A stretch of 18,657 nucleotides of DNA. Source: JAZQLP01 sp045629205. GTDB lineage: Bacteria > Bacillota > Clostridia > Oscillospirales > UBA644. Of the stretch, positions 7,411 through 15,138 are shown piece after piece; position 1 is the first letter of the stretch; each line of letters starts with the position of its first letter. The stretch is taken from contig JAZQQT010000014.1 in the NCBI GenBank assembly GCA_045629205.1, positions 1 through 18,657 of the forward strand. The letters run 5' to 3'. Under the pieces are notes generated by a model that ran no database searches, had not been told where the DNA came from, and was given only the letters and a program-made list of their open reading frames with translations. The position numbers were made by a program, and so were the translations under genes.

Positions 7411-10400
7411 ATGAAACAGATGTTAAAAAAGACAGTCGCGATTCTGATGATCTTATGTTTTGTCTTCTCTTTCGCGGCTTGCTCAAAACAACCTGAGGAT
7501 GTGCCGGAGGAACCGGTCCAATCCGTGAATGTTGTTAATGAAATCATGTGGAACGACATTGATCCGTCGCTCCTTATAGTGGGCGAAAACGTTGTTTTCA
7601 ATGCCGCAATGAGCGCCGATGATATTTCCTTCGGCGGCGCGCTGAGAAATCTGCAGCCTGCCGACATACAGATCATCGGTAATTCCACGCTGCTGATCTC
7701 CACACAGGGCAAGGTTTACGGCGACGACGCCGTGGGCTTTATAAATATCAGCGAAAACGCCAATTCAACGCTGGAAGCAGTGCCGCTTGCGGTCAGCATA
7801 GACAGAACCAATTACGACGGCAATCCCGTTAGTCTCGGCTTCTGGGCGGATCTCGGACTGAGCGCCCTCAAAGGTCTTGCCGTAACGGGATTGGACAAGG
7901 CTTTCGGATACGGTCTCGACAAGATTTTATATGATAAACTCGGACTTGAAATCACCACCATGACAAGTATCAAGAACGCGATCAGGGAAGTGGGCACCAA
8001 AATCGACGCTCTTTCCAAACAGATGACCGAAATGGAAGCGAGACTGACCGACGTTATCAACGAAAGCACAAAGGAAATACTGACAAACGAATATCTTACA
8101 ACGTTTGAAAGCATAAATACGCTTGTTACGAGAATCAAAGCGGAAACCGTCAGCCTGTGGAACAGTATCGCTTCCATAGAATCGACGGCGGACGAAACAT
8201 CCGAAGAATACAGAACGCTTGTGATCGCCGAATTGCTGACATTCTCCGAGCTTGAGGGAAAATCGGTATCGCCGCTTGTTACCGACGTTATGACCGCAAT
8301 ATCATATATCGAAGGTTCCAATTTTTCACTTAATCCGGAAAGTCTCTATTCAAGAATACTGAAAATCGGCTGCACAAGATCTGTTTTTACAGGTGAGGCT
8401 GCCATTCTCGTATCCGAATATCTGAATACTCTCGACTCGATTGTGGGTGAGGCTCTCAACGCCATGTCCATCGTATGCAAATGTAAATATTACACATACA
8501 GACAGTTGAATGTTACCGACGCAAATCCGGAATATAAAGATGTTATCACTTTTGTTGACGGACAGGCGGTTGAGTCCAAGGAGCTTATCGTAAATCTCGA
8601 AGCTCTTACGGAGCAGGACGCGGATCTGAAAATCAGACTGACGTCAAGCGCGATTTCGAGATACAAGGACAAAGCAAACGGGACTTTATGGCAGGATTTC
8701 CTTAAACAGATCGGGGATTATGTAACAAACGTATTTGACGAGAAAAACCCCGATTCCGTTCTTTCAAAATATAATACCTTCGTTCATGACCGTTTTAATT
8801 CCTACAACAAGTCATACAAGGTCTACGGAGATTATGTTGATATAGATTTTGTGGATCTGAAAACAGATATTTCGAGCAACGGTTCTTCGGAATGCGGTTT
8901 GTGGGGCAACGGCGGATGGACTGACAGCGAATATAAAGCAAAAGTCAAGACAGCCGACGAAACCATGAATTATTACATCAAAAAATGTATGACATCCGAG
9001 GAAATCGATACATTCATACAGCGACTGATGAGTAATGAGTCGGGACTGCTGTTCAAAGACCTGACGGAAGAAACGACATATACGATCGGTGACATCCTGA
9101 AACTATACGGTTTCTCGGTTCCGAGCTATAATAATATGTATGACTGGTATTTTGCTACCGATAACAAGACCAACGGCGATGGCAAGCTTACCGTTTCGGG
9201 CTACCCGTCCACAAGCAGTATCACGGTCAACAAATACGGCGAAATAACCGCGTCCGACGTTAAATCCGAAGATGTGCTGTATTTCGATTATAACAAACAA
9301 TGGGAAGAAATACGTTTTTACTTCTATTACTTTACCGAGGAAACAATTATATACTCGGAAGACGAATTTACAGACTATATCGACAGAGTCGTTAACGAAC
9401 GCTCCGATAAGTCGGCGAGACTTATGGTTGACCTTGACCTTTCCGGTATCGACTGGAATACGGTATGGCCGGCAAGCAAGTCGGGCGTTGAGTTCCGCGG
9501 AACGTTTGACGGAAACAAGCACACGATCTCCAATTTCACAGTCAGCGTAAATACCGGCAACAATATCGGTCTCTTCCGCACGGTAGGTAAGGATGCCGTT
9601 ATCAAGAATCTGACGTTTGAAAATGTCAATATAAATTGCCCCTCTTTGAATAACGTGGGCGCATGCGCAGGCAAAGTGACCTCACCCGCAACGCTTTCCG
9701 GAATTACGGTGGCGAGCGGAACCGTTACCGGCGGATCGAACGTCGGAGGAATCATAGGTTTGTCGGAATATCCGAACACCCTGAGCAACTCAAAGAACTG
9801 CGCTGCTGTTTCGGGCAAGGATTACGTTGCCGGTCTGGTGGGCAGAAGCAACGCCGGCGGAACCGAAACATACTCGACCTGTAAAAACTACGGTGACATT
9901 ACAGCCTCAGGCGGATGCGCGGCCGGAATAGTCGGCTCCATCGACGGAAACGTAACATTCAAGAACTGCCTGAACGAAGGAAAAATCAGCGCTTACAAAA
10001 ATGCGGGCGGTCTTGTAAGCAGCGCAACATACAATGTCAAAATCACAAAATCAGTCAACAGCGGCGACGTTACTTCGCAAACTCTCAATGCCGGAGGTCT
10101 GATCGGATATGACAATACCCAGGCTGCGCTTACCATAAGCGGATGTAACAATAAGGGTAATATTACCGGCAAGAATTCCGCAGGCGGATTTGTGGGAACA
10201 TACTACAAACCCACAAATCTGGTTTCAAGCTCTATTGAAACCTCGAACAATACCGGTGTTATCACCTCTGAAAAATACGCAGGCGGATTTGTGGGCGCAA
10301 GCACATATTTCTATCTCCTTATGATCACCGATTGCTCGTCCTCGGGTGACGTTACCGCCACGGGAAGCACGGGCTGTGCCGGCGGAATCATGGGCTTTTC

Positions 10401-10527
10401 CGAAAAGATGCTAAACCTCGGTCTTGTAAATACGACAATAACCGGAACGGTTACCGGTAAAACATCCGCGCAGGACGTTGCAAAGTATGACACATCCTGC
10501 ACGAACATAAAATACCAGAACAGCTGA
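7411..10527 (+). CDS. Large lipoprotein: helical N-terminal half, GLUG-like repeats in C-terminal half
   Basis: Cell-surface lipoprotein of 1038 residues with no recognised enzyme. The start is ATG 7411, just after AGGGGA (7401-7406). The signal peptide ends at FAAC with Cys24. A short beta-rich part (about 35-130) is followed by a Gly/Leu-rich amphipathic stretch (FWADLGLSALKGLAVTGL, 144-161). A clear coiled-coil candidate runs about 185-245 (IKNAIREVGTKIDALSKQM). A mostly helical region then runs to about residue 380, and a mixed Tyr-rich region to about 650. The C-terminal part opens with LMVDLDLSGIDW and FRGTFDGNKHTISNF (about residue 695), the classic lead into GLUG repeats. It continues with roughly eight coils of the pattern NxGxITxxxxAGGxVG to the end. 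Such repeats occur in surface adhesins and mucin- or glycan-associated proteins. Adhesion is the likely role, by analogy only. Confidence 0.8.
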   Translation: MKQMLKKTVAILMILCFVFSFAACSKQPEDVPEEPVQSVNVVNEIMWNDIDPSLLIVGENVVFNAAMSADDISFGGALRNLQPADIQIIGNSTLLISTQGKVYGDDAVGFINISENANSTLEAVPLAVSIDRTNYDGNPVSLGFWADLGLSALKGLAVTGLDKAFGYGLDKILYDKLGLEITTMTSIKNAIREVGTKIDALSKQMTEMEARLTDVINESTKEILTNEYLTTFESINTLVTRIKAETVSLWNSIASIESTADETSEEYRTLVIAELLTFSELEGKSVSPLVTDVMTAISYIEGSNFSLNPESLYSRILKIGCTRSVFTGEAAILVSEYLNTLDSIVGEALNAMSIVCKCKYYTYRQLNVTDANPEYKDVITFVDGQAVESKELIVNLEALTEQDADLKIRLTSSAISRYKDKANGTLWQDFLKQIGDYVTNVFDEKNPDSVLSKYNTFVHDRFNSYNKSYKVYGDYVDIDFVDLKTDISSNGSSECGLWGNGGWTDSEYKAKVKTADETMNYYIKKCMTSEEIDTFIQRLMSNESGLLFKDLTEETTYTIGDILKLYGFSVPSYNNMYDWYFATDNKTNGDGKLTVSGYPSTSSITVNKYGEITASDVKSEDVLYFDYNKQWEEIRFYFYYFTEETIIYSEDEFTDYIDRVVNERSDKSARLMVDLDLSGIDWNTVWPASKSGVEFRGTFDGNKHTISNFTVSVNTGNNIGLFRTVGKDAVIKNLTFENVNINCPSLNNVGACAGKVTSPATLSGITVASGTVTGGSNVGGIIGLSEYPNTLSNSKNCAAVSGKDYVAGLVGRSNAGGTETYSTCKNYGDITASGGCAAGIVGSIDGNVTFKNCLNEGKISAYKNAGGLVSSATYNVKITKSVNSGDVTSQTLNAGGLIGYDNTQAALTISGCNNKGNITGKNSAGGFVGTYYKPTNLVSSSIETSNNTGVITSEKYAGGFVGASTYFYLLMITDCSSSGDVTATGSTGCAGGIMGFSEKMLNLGLVNTTITGTVTGKTSAQDVAKYDTSCTNIKYQNS

Positions 10528-10550
10528 GAACAGAATTAAGAATTAACAAT

Positions 10551-10578
10551 GCGGGAAGGACCGAGAGGTGTTTCCCGC
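10551..10578 (+). terminator. Terminator-like hairpin after the GLUG lipoprotein gene
   Basis: GCGGGAA (10551-10557) pairs with TTCCCGC (10572-10578), with a short inner ACC/GGT extension. It lies 24 bases after the stop at 10527. The tail is only AT-rich, without a clean T run, so termination efficiency is uncertain. The stem sequence recurs in the hairpin at 17789. Confidence 0.55.
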
Positions 10579-10611
10579 TGAATATTTATGTCAAGGTATC
10601 GGCTGTGATTG

Positions 10612-10690
10612 TTCAAATCGCCGATTGCGATTTGAAGTGAAATGTTTGCTTCGCAAACGTGAATTATTTTGCCTGCGGCAAAACGTGAAT
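10612..10690 (+). repeat. Three-hairpin intergenic repeat
   Basis: Three successive short stems, each followed by GTGAA. Stem 1 is TTCAAATCGC / GCGATTTGAA (10612-10621 with 10627-10636). Stem 2 is GTTTGC / GCAAAC (10644-10649 with 10653-10658). Stem 3 is TTTTGCC / GGCAAAA (10667-10673 with 10677-10683). The regular GTGAA spacers suggest a mobile REP-like element or a structured RNA rather than a terminator. A shorter inverted copy lies at 14993-15035. The remaining 10691-10804 stretch shows no gene. Confidence 0.65.
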
Positions 10691-10804
10691 GGACGGGTTC
10701 CGTAAGTGCAGTAAAAAGGGGATTTTAGGGTGGTTTTTGTGTTAAATTACTAACAATTTGTGAAATATTGCAAAAACCGTATCACTTGGCGGTTTCTTTA
10801 CGTC

Positions 10805-10838
10805 TATAAGGGTGAAGAGTGTTCAAAGCGCTTTGAAC
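10805..10838 (+). promoter_or_regulatory. Putative -10 element followed by perfect 18-base palindromic operator
   Basis: TATAAG at 10805-10810 is a possible -10, although no -35 at 17 bases is convincing. From 10821 to 10838 lies a perfect palindrome, GTTCAAAGC followed by GCTTTGAAC. Its AAAGCGCTTT core resembles LacI-family operators and catabolite-responsive (CcpA) sites. Its place just after the expected transcription start, 30 bases before the ATG, suggests repression by road-block. The regulator is not in the window. Confidence 0.55.
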
Positions 10839-10868
10839 CTCTATCTTAAAAAACGAAAGGAAAAAAAC

Positions 10869-12356
10869 ATGAGAAAAAAATTATTTTCTCTTGTCATGGC
10901 ATGCTGCATTGTATTTTCATTATTTGCCGTATGTGTTGTCGGTACTTCGGCGGATGATGCAAGTCCTCCCGGCAATGATACATCGGCAGCATACCGTGAG
11001 CCGGATATGAGATATACACAGACGTGTTATATCATACCCGACAGTGTCAATGTTGCGGTAGGACAATCCGAGTATATTCAGACATCTATGGGAGATCACC
11101 AGATAGAGCATTATACTTGTTTCAGGTGGACAAGCTCAGATACAAGTGTTGCTACCGTAGATGTTTACGGCAATGTTACGGGAGTAGCCCCGGGAACCGT
11201 GACAATATCATTGGCATTTACGGCACATTCGCACATGGAATTTGACACGTGTGAGGTGGAAGTAATACCGATTGCCGAAGGAACATATTTTCTGCAAAAC
11301 AAGCAAACGCAAAGATATGCCGATATCGAAAATCAGAGTATGAGCAGCGGCACAAGAATACACCAATGGAGTTTTCACGGTGATTTGTCGCAGAGGTGGA
11401 TTTTTGATTATATCGGCAACGGATACTACACAATAAAGTCAGCAAATTCTTCTGTTCCGTATTATCTCGGTGTGCAGAACGATTCTGCCGCTGCTGACAC
11501 AACGATAGTTCTTCGGACCGGCACGATAACCGACGGAATGAAATGGAAAGTCACGCAAACATCGAGCGGAGCATACAAGCTTACCGCAAAATGCGGTGCA
11601 GCAAACAACCGTGTTCTTGCAGTAGGCTGGAGTCTTCTTGGAATCAACATTGACGGCATTGATATTGAGCAACGTGATTATTCTAATGATTCTGATTATA
11701 TTGATGAGTGGATGTTTGAGCCTTCTTCAATTATCTTTTATGGTGTTACAAATGCAGGACATGATCACATATCCTGTTTATCTACAATAAAAAACGCGAT
11801 AGAAAACGGGAATTGGCATGATGTAACATTGAAAGATGGGGCAATTTCAGTAAATACATGTAAAAACGATCTTCATTCATCAAGGATGTTTGCAATTAGA
11901 AGCCATGGAGTTGTTGTAAGAGATAGCGTTTCTCAAAACGTTATTACAAATGGTATCCAATTGAATGATGCTTTGGATAATTCAGATATTGTTGCCTTAT
12001 TCGCAAATTCGTGGGGCTCTATGCCATCTATGAGTTCATATATATATCCTTCCGAAGATTATACAGGTTTAAAAATTGTACTGTTTATTGGCTGTGATAC
12101 TGCAATAGGTGGTGAGTATGCTCAAAATCTTACATCAATTATTGTTCAGCATGGAGTAATTACAGCATTGGGTTTTTCAGGCGAAATTGCGTGTAATGCG
12201 GCTAATGTTTGGACTACAAATTTTTATTATAAAATGTTACAAGGTTCTACAATTCAAGCTGCGACAGATTATGCTTGCAGCTTATCGTCTGAATCATCAG
12301 GATTACGGAATGTTGTAATTTGTGGCGATTCAACGATAAAATTTCCAGAGAACTGA
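10869..12356 (+). CDS. Secreted Big2 + ricin-lectin + CHAT/caspase-like cysteine peptidase
   Basis: Exported 495-residue multidomain protein. The start is ATG 10869, 7 bases after AAAGGA. A signal peptide (1 to about 27) is followed by a bacterial Ig-like Big2 domain (about 52-134; WTSSDTSVATVD and GNVTGVAPGTVTISL are diagnostic). A ricin-type beta-trefoil (about 138-285) has repeated QxW-type lines such as QRWIFDYIGNGYYTIKSANS. The last domain (about 287-495) has strand-ending FAIRSHG with His346 and LKIVLFIGCDTA with Cys409. After it come ITALGFSGEI, a W..NFYYKMLQGSTIQAA helix, and NVVICGDSTIKF. This order matches the CHAT/caspase-like (clan CD) peptidase pattern, with His346 and Cys409 as the predicted dyad. 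The base composition becomes AT-rich from about 11660, near the ricin/CHAT junction. Big2 and ricin calls are strong; peptidase activity is inferred. Confidence 0.8.
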   Translation: MRKKLFSLVMACCIVFSLFAVCVVGTSADDASPPGNDTSAAYREPDMRYTQTCYIIPDSVNVAVGQSEYIQTSMGDHQIEHYTCFRWTSSDTSVATVDVYGNVTGVAPGTVTISLAFTAHSHMEFDTCEVEVIPIAEGTYFLQNKQTQRYADIENQSMSSGTRIHQWSFHGDLSQRWIFDYIGNGYYTIKSANSSVPYYLGVQNDSAAADTTIVLRTGTITDGMKWKVTQTSSGAYKLTAKCGAANNRVLAVGWSLLGINIDGIDIEQRDYSNDSDYIDEWMFEPSSIIFYGVTNAGHDHISCLSTIKNAIENGNWHDVTLKDGAISVNTCKNDLHSSRMFAIRSHGVVVRDSVSQNVITNGIQLNDALDNSDIVALFANSWGSMPSMSSYIYPSEDYTGLKIVLFIGCDTAIGGEYAQNLTSIIVQHGVITALGFSGEIACNAANVWTTNFYYKMLQGSTIQAATDYACSLSSESSGLRNVVICGDSTIKFPEN

Positions 12357-12373
12357 AAGGAGTTAAATAGGTT

Positions 12374-13273
12374 ATGAAAAATAAAATAGTTGTTTTTTTG
12401 ATATTATTTGCATTGGGAATGGCACTTACAGGATGTTCCGGTCTCTCATTAAATCGCAGCGAAGATAATCATATCGAGAGTGGCGAAAAAAAGAATTCAT
12501 ATGAGGTATTTGTTTATGATTATTCAGATTCTGGAACATCGGCAAATCCCAATATTGAATATGTATTTGCCGACTATGAGCACTATAATAATATTTCTGC
12601 AAAAAACAATATTAGTTGCTCGATTAACGGAAAAACGTTTACAGGGAAATATCAATCAAGTCAATACAGAGAATATAATTATTTTCCTGCTTACCGCTAT
12701 GAAGATGAGAATGGGATAACATTTGAGGTTGATGAGACCGGTTTGCCCATCTCGTTCTTTTGGGGTAACAATACTTTGCAGGGGACAAAAAAAACAAAAG
12801 ATGAGTGTATAGAAATCGCGCGAAACTTTTTAGCGGACATAGTTGATGTTGATGGTTATGATATCAGTGTCAACGAAAATACAGACCGCGGATTATATAC
12901 TGTAAAATTCACAAAAACAGTTTTCGGACAGAAAACAACAGATTCTGCTGAAGTTGTTGTCAGAAATGACGGTGCTTTATACAGTTACTCATCATTAATG
13001 CTTGGCAGAGTAAAAGAGGATTTATTCTCGGATTATACTATTAACATCAATAAACTAAAAGAAGAAATAAACGGTAAATTGTATTCTGTTTACCAAGAAG
13101 TGCAAAACAAATATTCTCGCATTGATTATTCAGAACCCGAAATAATACTTACTGCACTAAAAAACGGGGAAGCAGGCGCAGTTTGTTATGTAGATATTAA
13201 CTGTATCGAGAACTGTGAGGATATGGAAACTGTGGTATCAGATAAAATTTGTTTCGTAATTGTTTTTAAATGA
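12374..13273 (+). CDS. Small lipoprotein, PepSY/YcdB-like, partner of the caspase-like protein
   Basis: Lipoprotein of 299 residues with signal peptide MKNKIVVFLILFALGM and lipobox LTGC (Cys21). The ribosome site AAAGGAG (12356-12362) overlaps the upstream stop codon, and the start is 17 bases after that stop, so the two genes form one operon. A Ser/Asn/Tyr-rich N-terminal part is followed by DECIEIARNFLADIVDVDGYD and TVKFTKTVFGQKTTDSAEVVV. Then come a GALYSYSSL turn and NINKLKEEINGKL. This helix-then-strands pattern resembles PepSY-like or YcdB-type domains, some of which inhibit peptidases. An inhibitor, chaperone or tether role for the neighbouring peptidase is a guess from context. The gene is AT-rich like the end of its neighbour. 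It could equally be an unrelated uncharacterised lipoprotein. Confidence 0.7.
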   Translation: MKNKIVVFLILFALGMALTGCSGLSLNRSEDNHIESGEKKNSYEVFVYDYSDSGTSANPNIEYVFADYEHYNNISAKNNISCSINGKTFTGKYQSSQYREYNYFPAYRYEDENGITFEVDETGLPISFFWGNNTLQGTKKTKDECIEIARNFLADIVDVDGYDISVNENTDRGLYTVKFTKTVFGQKTTDSAEVVVRNDGALYSYSSLMLGRVKEDLFSDYTININKLKEEINGKLYSVYQEVQNKYSRIDYSEPEIILTALKNGEAGAVCYVDINCIENCEDMETVVSDKICFVIVFK

Positions 13274-13315
13274 TTATATAAACGGAAACTATAATGTTCC
13301 GCTTTTGCGAAACAC

Positions 13316-13420
13316 AATGTTACATCGGCAGCAGACCGTGAGCCGGATATGAGGTTTCAGCAGACGTGTTACATCATACCCGACAGCGTAATTGAACAAA
13401 AGAGTAAAAGCGATATCTAA
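13316..13420 (+). pseudogene. Decayed copy of the N-terminus of the Big2/ricin/caspase-like gene
   Basis: Bases 13321-13390 match 10979-11048, identical at 61 of 70 positions by hand alignment. The match keeps the reading frame: TSAADREPDMRFQQTCYIIP against TSAAYREPDMRYTQTCYIIP. There is no start codon, since the frame is closed upstream by TAA near 13292. Similarity ends at residue V60 of the parent, and the frame then runs nine codons into a stop at 13418. It is a remnant of a paralogous or duplicated gene, not a functional unit. Confidence 0.8.
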
Positions 13421-13465
13421 TAAAAAAATAAAATCTGTTTAAATCGGTAATACGTAATCAAGGAA

Positions 13466-13496
13466 AGCGGAAAGGTTCAAAATGAGCCTTTCCGCT
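13466..13496 (+). terminator. Hairpin, probable terminator of the caspase-like operon or its remnant
   Basis: AGCGGAAAGG (13466-13475) pairs perfectly with CCTTTCCGCT (13487-13496) around an 11-base loop, followed by AAACAATTTT. It lies between the gene remnant and the SGNH hydrolase promoter. The T tract is short and displaced, so this may be a weak terminator. The rest of 13497-13624 shows nothing coding. Confidence 0.6.
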
Positions 13497-13624
13497 AAAC
13501 AATTTTAAGACGCAGAGTAATCGGACTGCCGCTTTAATCAACCTTGTGCGCGGAAAAAGACATCACATTGGGGAATATCCGAAAAAAAACATTGTTTGTC
13601 CGTGCGAACTTTTTGTGAACGCTA

Positions 13625-13653
13625 TTGCTATTTTGTTTGTATTGCTATATAAT
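13625..13653 (+). promoter_or_regulatory. Sigma-A promoter of the SGNH hydrolase gene
   Basis: TTGCTA (13625-13630), a 17-base spacer and TATAAT (13648-13653), about 30 bases before the start at 13685. The -35 and the T run after it are close to the TTGCCTTTT form of the other promoters here. Confidence 0.7.
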
Positions 13654-13684
13654 AAGCCAAAATTTATAATGGGAGTAAATTAAT

Positions 13685-14866
13685 ATGGGAATATTAAAAA
13701 GATTATTTTCTTTGTTTCTTTGCATTGCGCTTCTCAGCGGAATTTTTACGATTTCCGTTTTTGCACAAGACAATGTTGAATATTCCGGACGCAGCTATAA
13801 GCATTATACTTATGTAGGCGACAGCGTATCCTGGGGTTACGGTCTTGGAAGCGAATACGACGGACTTACCGCGGAAAGCGTATTTACCCGTGTTGACGGC
13901 TCTTTTACCGATATCGTGGGCAAGACTCTCGAAGCTGCCTGCGGAACCGAGGTCGTTTCTGCTTCATGTAACGGAGCAAGACTCGGGGATTTCCGTATGA
14001 TACTCGAAAAAGGTCTCGGCGTTGCAAATCCGTATTCCTATCCCACCGATACTTTCGGTAAGGATTCCGTTGCCCGCTATGAAAAACTTCAGGGCGGAAC
14101 GGATTATGTCTGCGGAAATATCGCAAAATCTGATCTGATTACCGTTACCCTCGGCGCAAATGATATTTTCACGGCAGTGATCAATGTTGCCGAATCGTTT
14201 GACTTTATCGATATGTCAAAAATACAGTCCATTTCGGGGCTGAAATCCGTTATCGACTATGCCGCATTCGCTGTTTCCGCAGCAATGAAGCAAAAGGATA
14301 TGCTCGGTGATTTTACCAATGCCGTCAAAGCCGAAATCAAGGCTCTTAAAGTCAATCAGAAAGAAGTTATCGACGATATAGTCAAGCTTGCACCTGCCGA
14401 TGCAGATATACTCGTCGTCGGATATTTCGTTCCGATGGATCAATTCAGAATCATAAAAGGAACTGATCCCTCATTTTTGCTTGAGCTTTTCGGTTCTGTT
14501 TTAACTTTGTTTAACGATGCGTATGAAGATATCGCTTCCCAGTATTCAAACGTTCATTATGTCGATGCTCCCGATGCAACCATAATTTTCGAGGACGGAA
14601 CATCTTTGACCGATATCATTTCCTGTGTAATGGAAGATAAGAACTCCTTATTGATCGGAATCCATCCCGACGAAGAGGGTCACAAATATATTGCAGGTAA
14701 GGTTCTCGAAGCTCTCGAAAACATCAAAGACAGTGCCGATGCAAATAATTCTTCATCTAATCTTCCGATGAGAACCATTACTTATGTTGCAGGCGTAATC
14801 AAGGACAGCATTAAAACAACATGCAATAAAATCAAAACAACGCTTTCATCAATTTTCAAAAAATAA
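13685..14866 (+). CDS. Secreted SGNH/GDSL-type hydrolase
   Basis: Exported esterase-fold protein of 393 residues; likely substrates are acyl or acetyl esters on glycans or lipids. The start is ATG 13685, 9 bases after GGGAG. A signal peptide (MGILKRLFSLFLCIALLSG) ends near VFAQD (about 28). Block I is YVGDSVSWG with nucleophile Ser47, block II contributes Gly97 in NGAR, and block III is LGANDIF with Asn159. Block V is IHPDEEGHKYIA with His327. The Asp usually three residues before the block V His is Ile324 here, so the charge-relay Asp is missing or supplied elsewhere. There is a large helical insert (about 165-235) between blocks III and V. The gene is monocistronic, with its own promoter and a strong terminator at 14939. 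The substrate is unknown. Confidence 0.85.
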   Translation: MGILKRLFSLFLCIALLSGIFTISVFAQDNVEYSGRSYKHYTYVGDSVSWGYGLGSEYDGLTAESVFTRVDGSFTDIVGKTLEAACGTEVVSASCNGARLGDFRMILEKGLGVANPYSYPTDTFGKDSVARYEKLQGGTDYVCGNIAKSDLITVTLGANDIFTAVINVAESFDFIDMSKIQSISGLKSVIDYAAFAVSAAMKQKDMLGDFTNAVKAEIKALKVNQKEVIDDIVKLAPADADILVVGYFVPMDQFRIIKGTDPSFLLELFGSVLTLFNDAYEDIASQYSNVHYVDAPDATIIFEDGTSLTDIISCVMEDKNSLLIGIHPDEEGHKYIAGKVLEALENIKDSADANNSSSNLPMRTITYVAGVIKDSIKTTCNKIKTTLSSIFKK

Positions 14867-14938
14867 GCGTTTTGATCTTTTTGCCTGACAATAGTGATGC
14901 TTTTAAAAGGCGAAACAGAATACAGTATATAAATAAAG

Positions 14939-14979
14939 AGCTGACTCCGATAAAACTCAGAGTCAGTTCTGTTTTTTTT
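14939..14979 (+). terminator. Rho-independent terminator of the SGNH hydrolase gene
   Basis: AGCTGACTC (14939-14947) pairs with GAGTCAGTT (14960-14968), nine pairs including one G-T. The loop is 12 bases and a run of eight T residues follows at 14972-14979. It lies about 70 bases after the stop and is the clearest terminator in the window. Confidence 0.9.
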
Positions 14980-14992
14980 GCGCTCTGCGATA

Positions 14993-15035
14993 GTTCACGT
15001 TTTGCCTGAAACAGAATATTTCATTTCAAATTGCA
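14993..15035 (-). repeat. Shortened inverted copy of the three-hairpin repeat
   Basis: Read on the minus strand this resembles 10612-10690 with the middle removed. The plus-strand text TTCACGTTTTGCC is the exact reverse complement of bases 10677-10689. The later ATTTCATTTCAAATTGCA differs from the reverse complement of stem 1 and its GTGAAAT flank (ATTTCACTTCAAATCGCA) at two positions. The second and third stems are no longer intact. It lies between the terminator at 14939 and the MATE gene promoter. Confidence 0.5.
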
Positions 15036-15073
15036 GAATGTGACCTGAACGATCAACTCTCTCCGATAATCCG

Positions 15074-15102
15074 TTGACATTTGCGGCGCCGGTGATTATA
15101 AT
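15074..15102 (+). promoter_or_regulatory. Consensus sigma-A promoter of the MATE gene
   Basis: Perfect TTGACA (15074-15079), a 17-base spacer and perfect TATAAT (15097-15102). It is the strongest promoter in the window and should drive constitutive expression unless repressed. It lies 36 bases before the chosen start. Confidence 0.85.
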
Positions 15103-15138
15103 TAGTGTGCTTGTGAAAAAACGGTGAGGACAATCCGA

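Noticed and set aside
9480..10500. Tandem DNA repeats in the GLUG region
   Set aside because: The repetition is at protein level (Gly and Asn turns); the bases are diverged and not a tandem DNA array.
10612..10690. CRISPR-like array
   Set aside because: The three hairpins are different in sequence and the spacers are only a few bases long; no cas genes are present.
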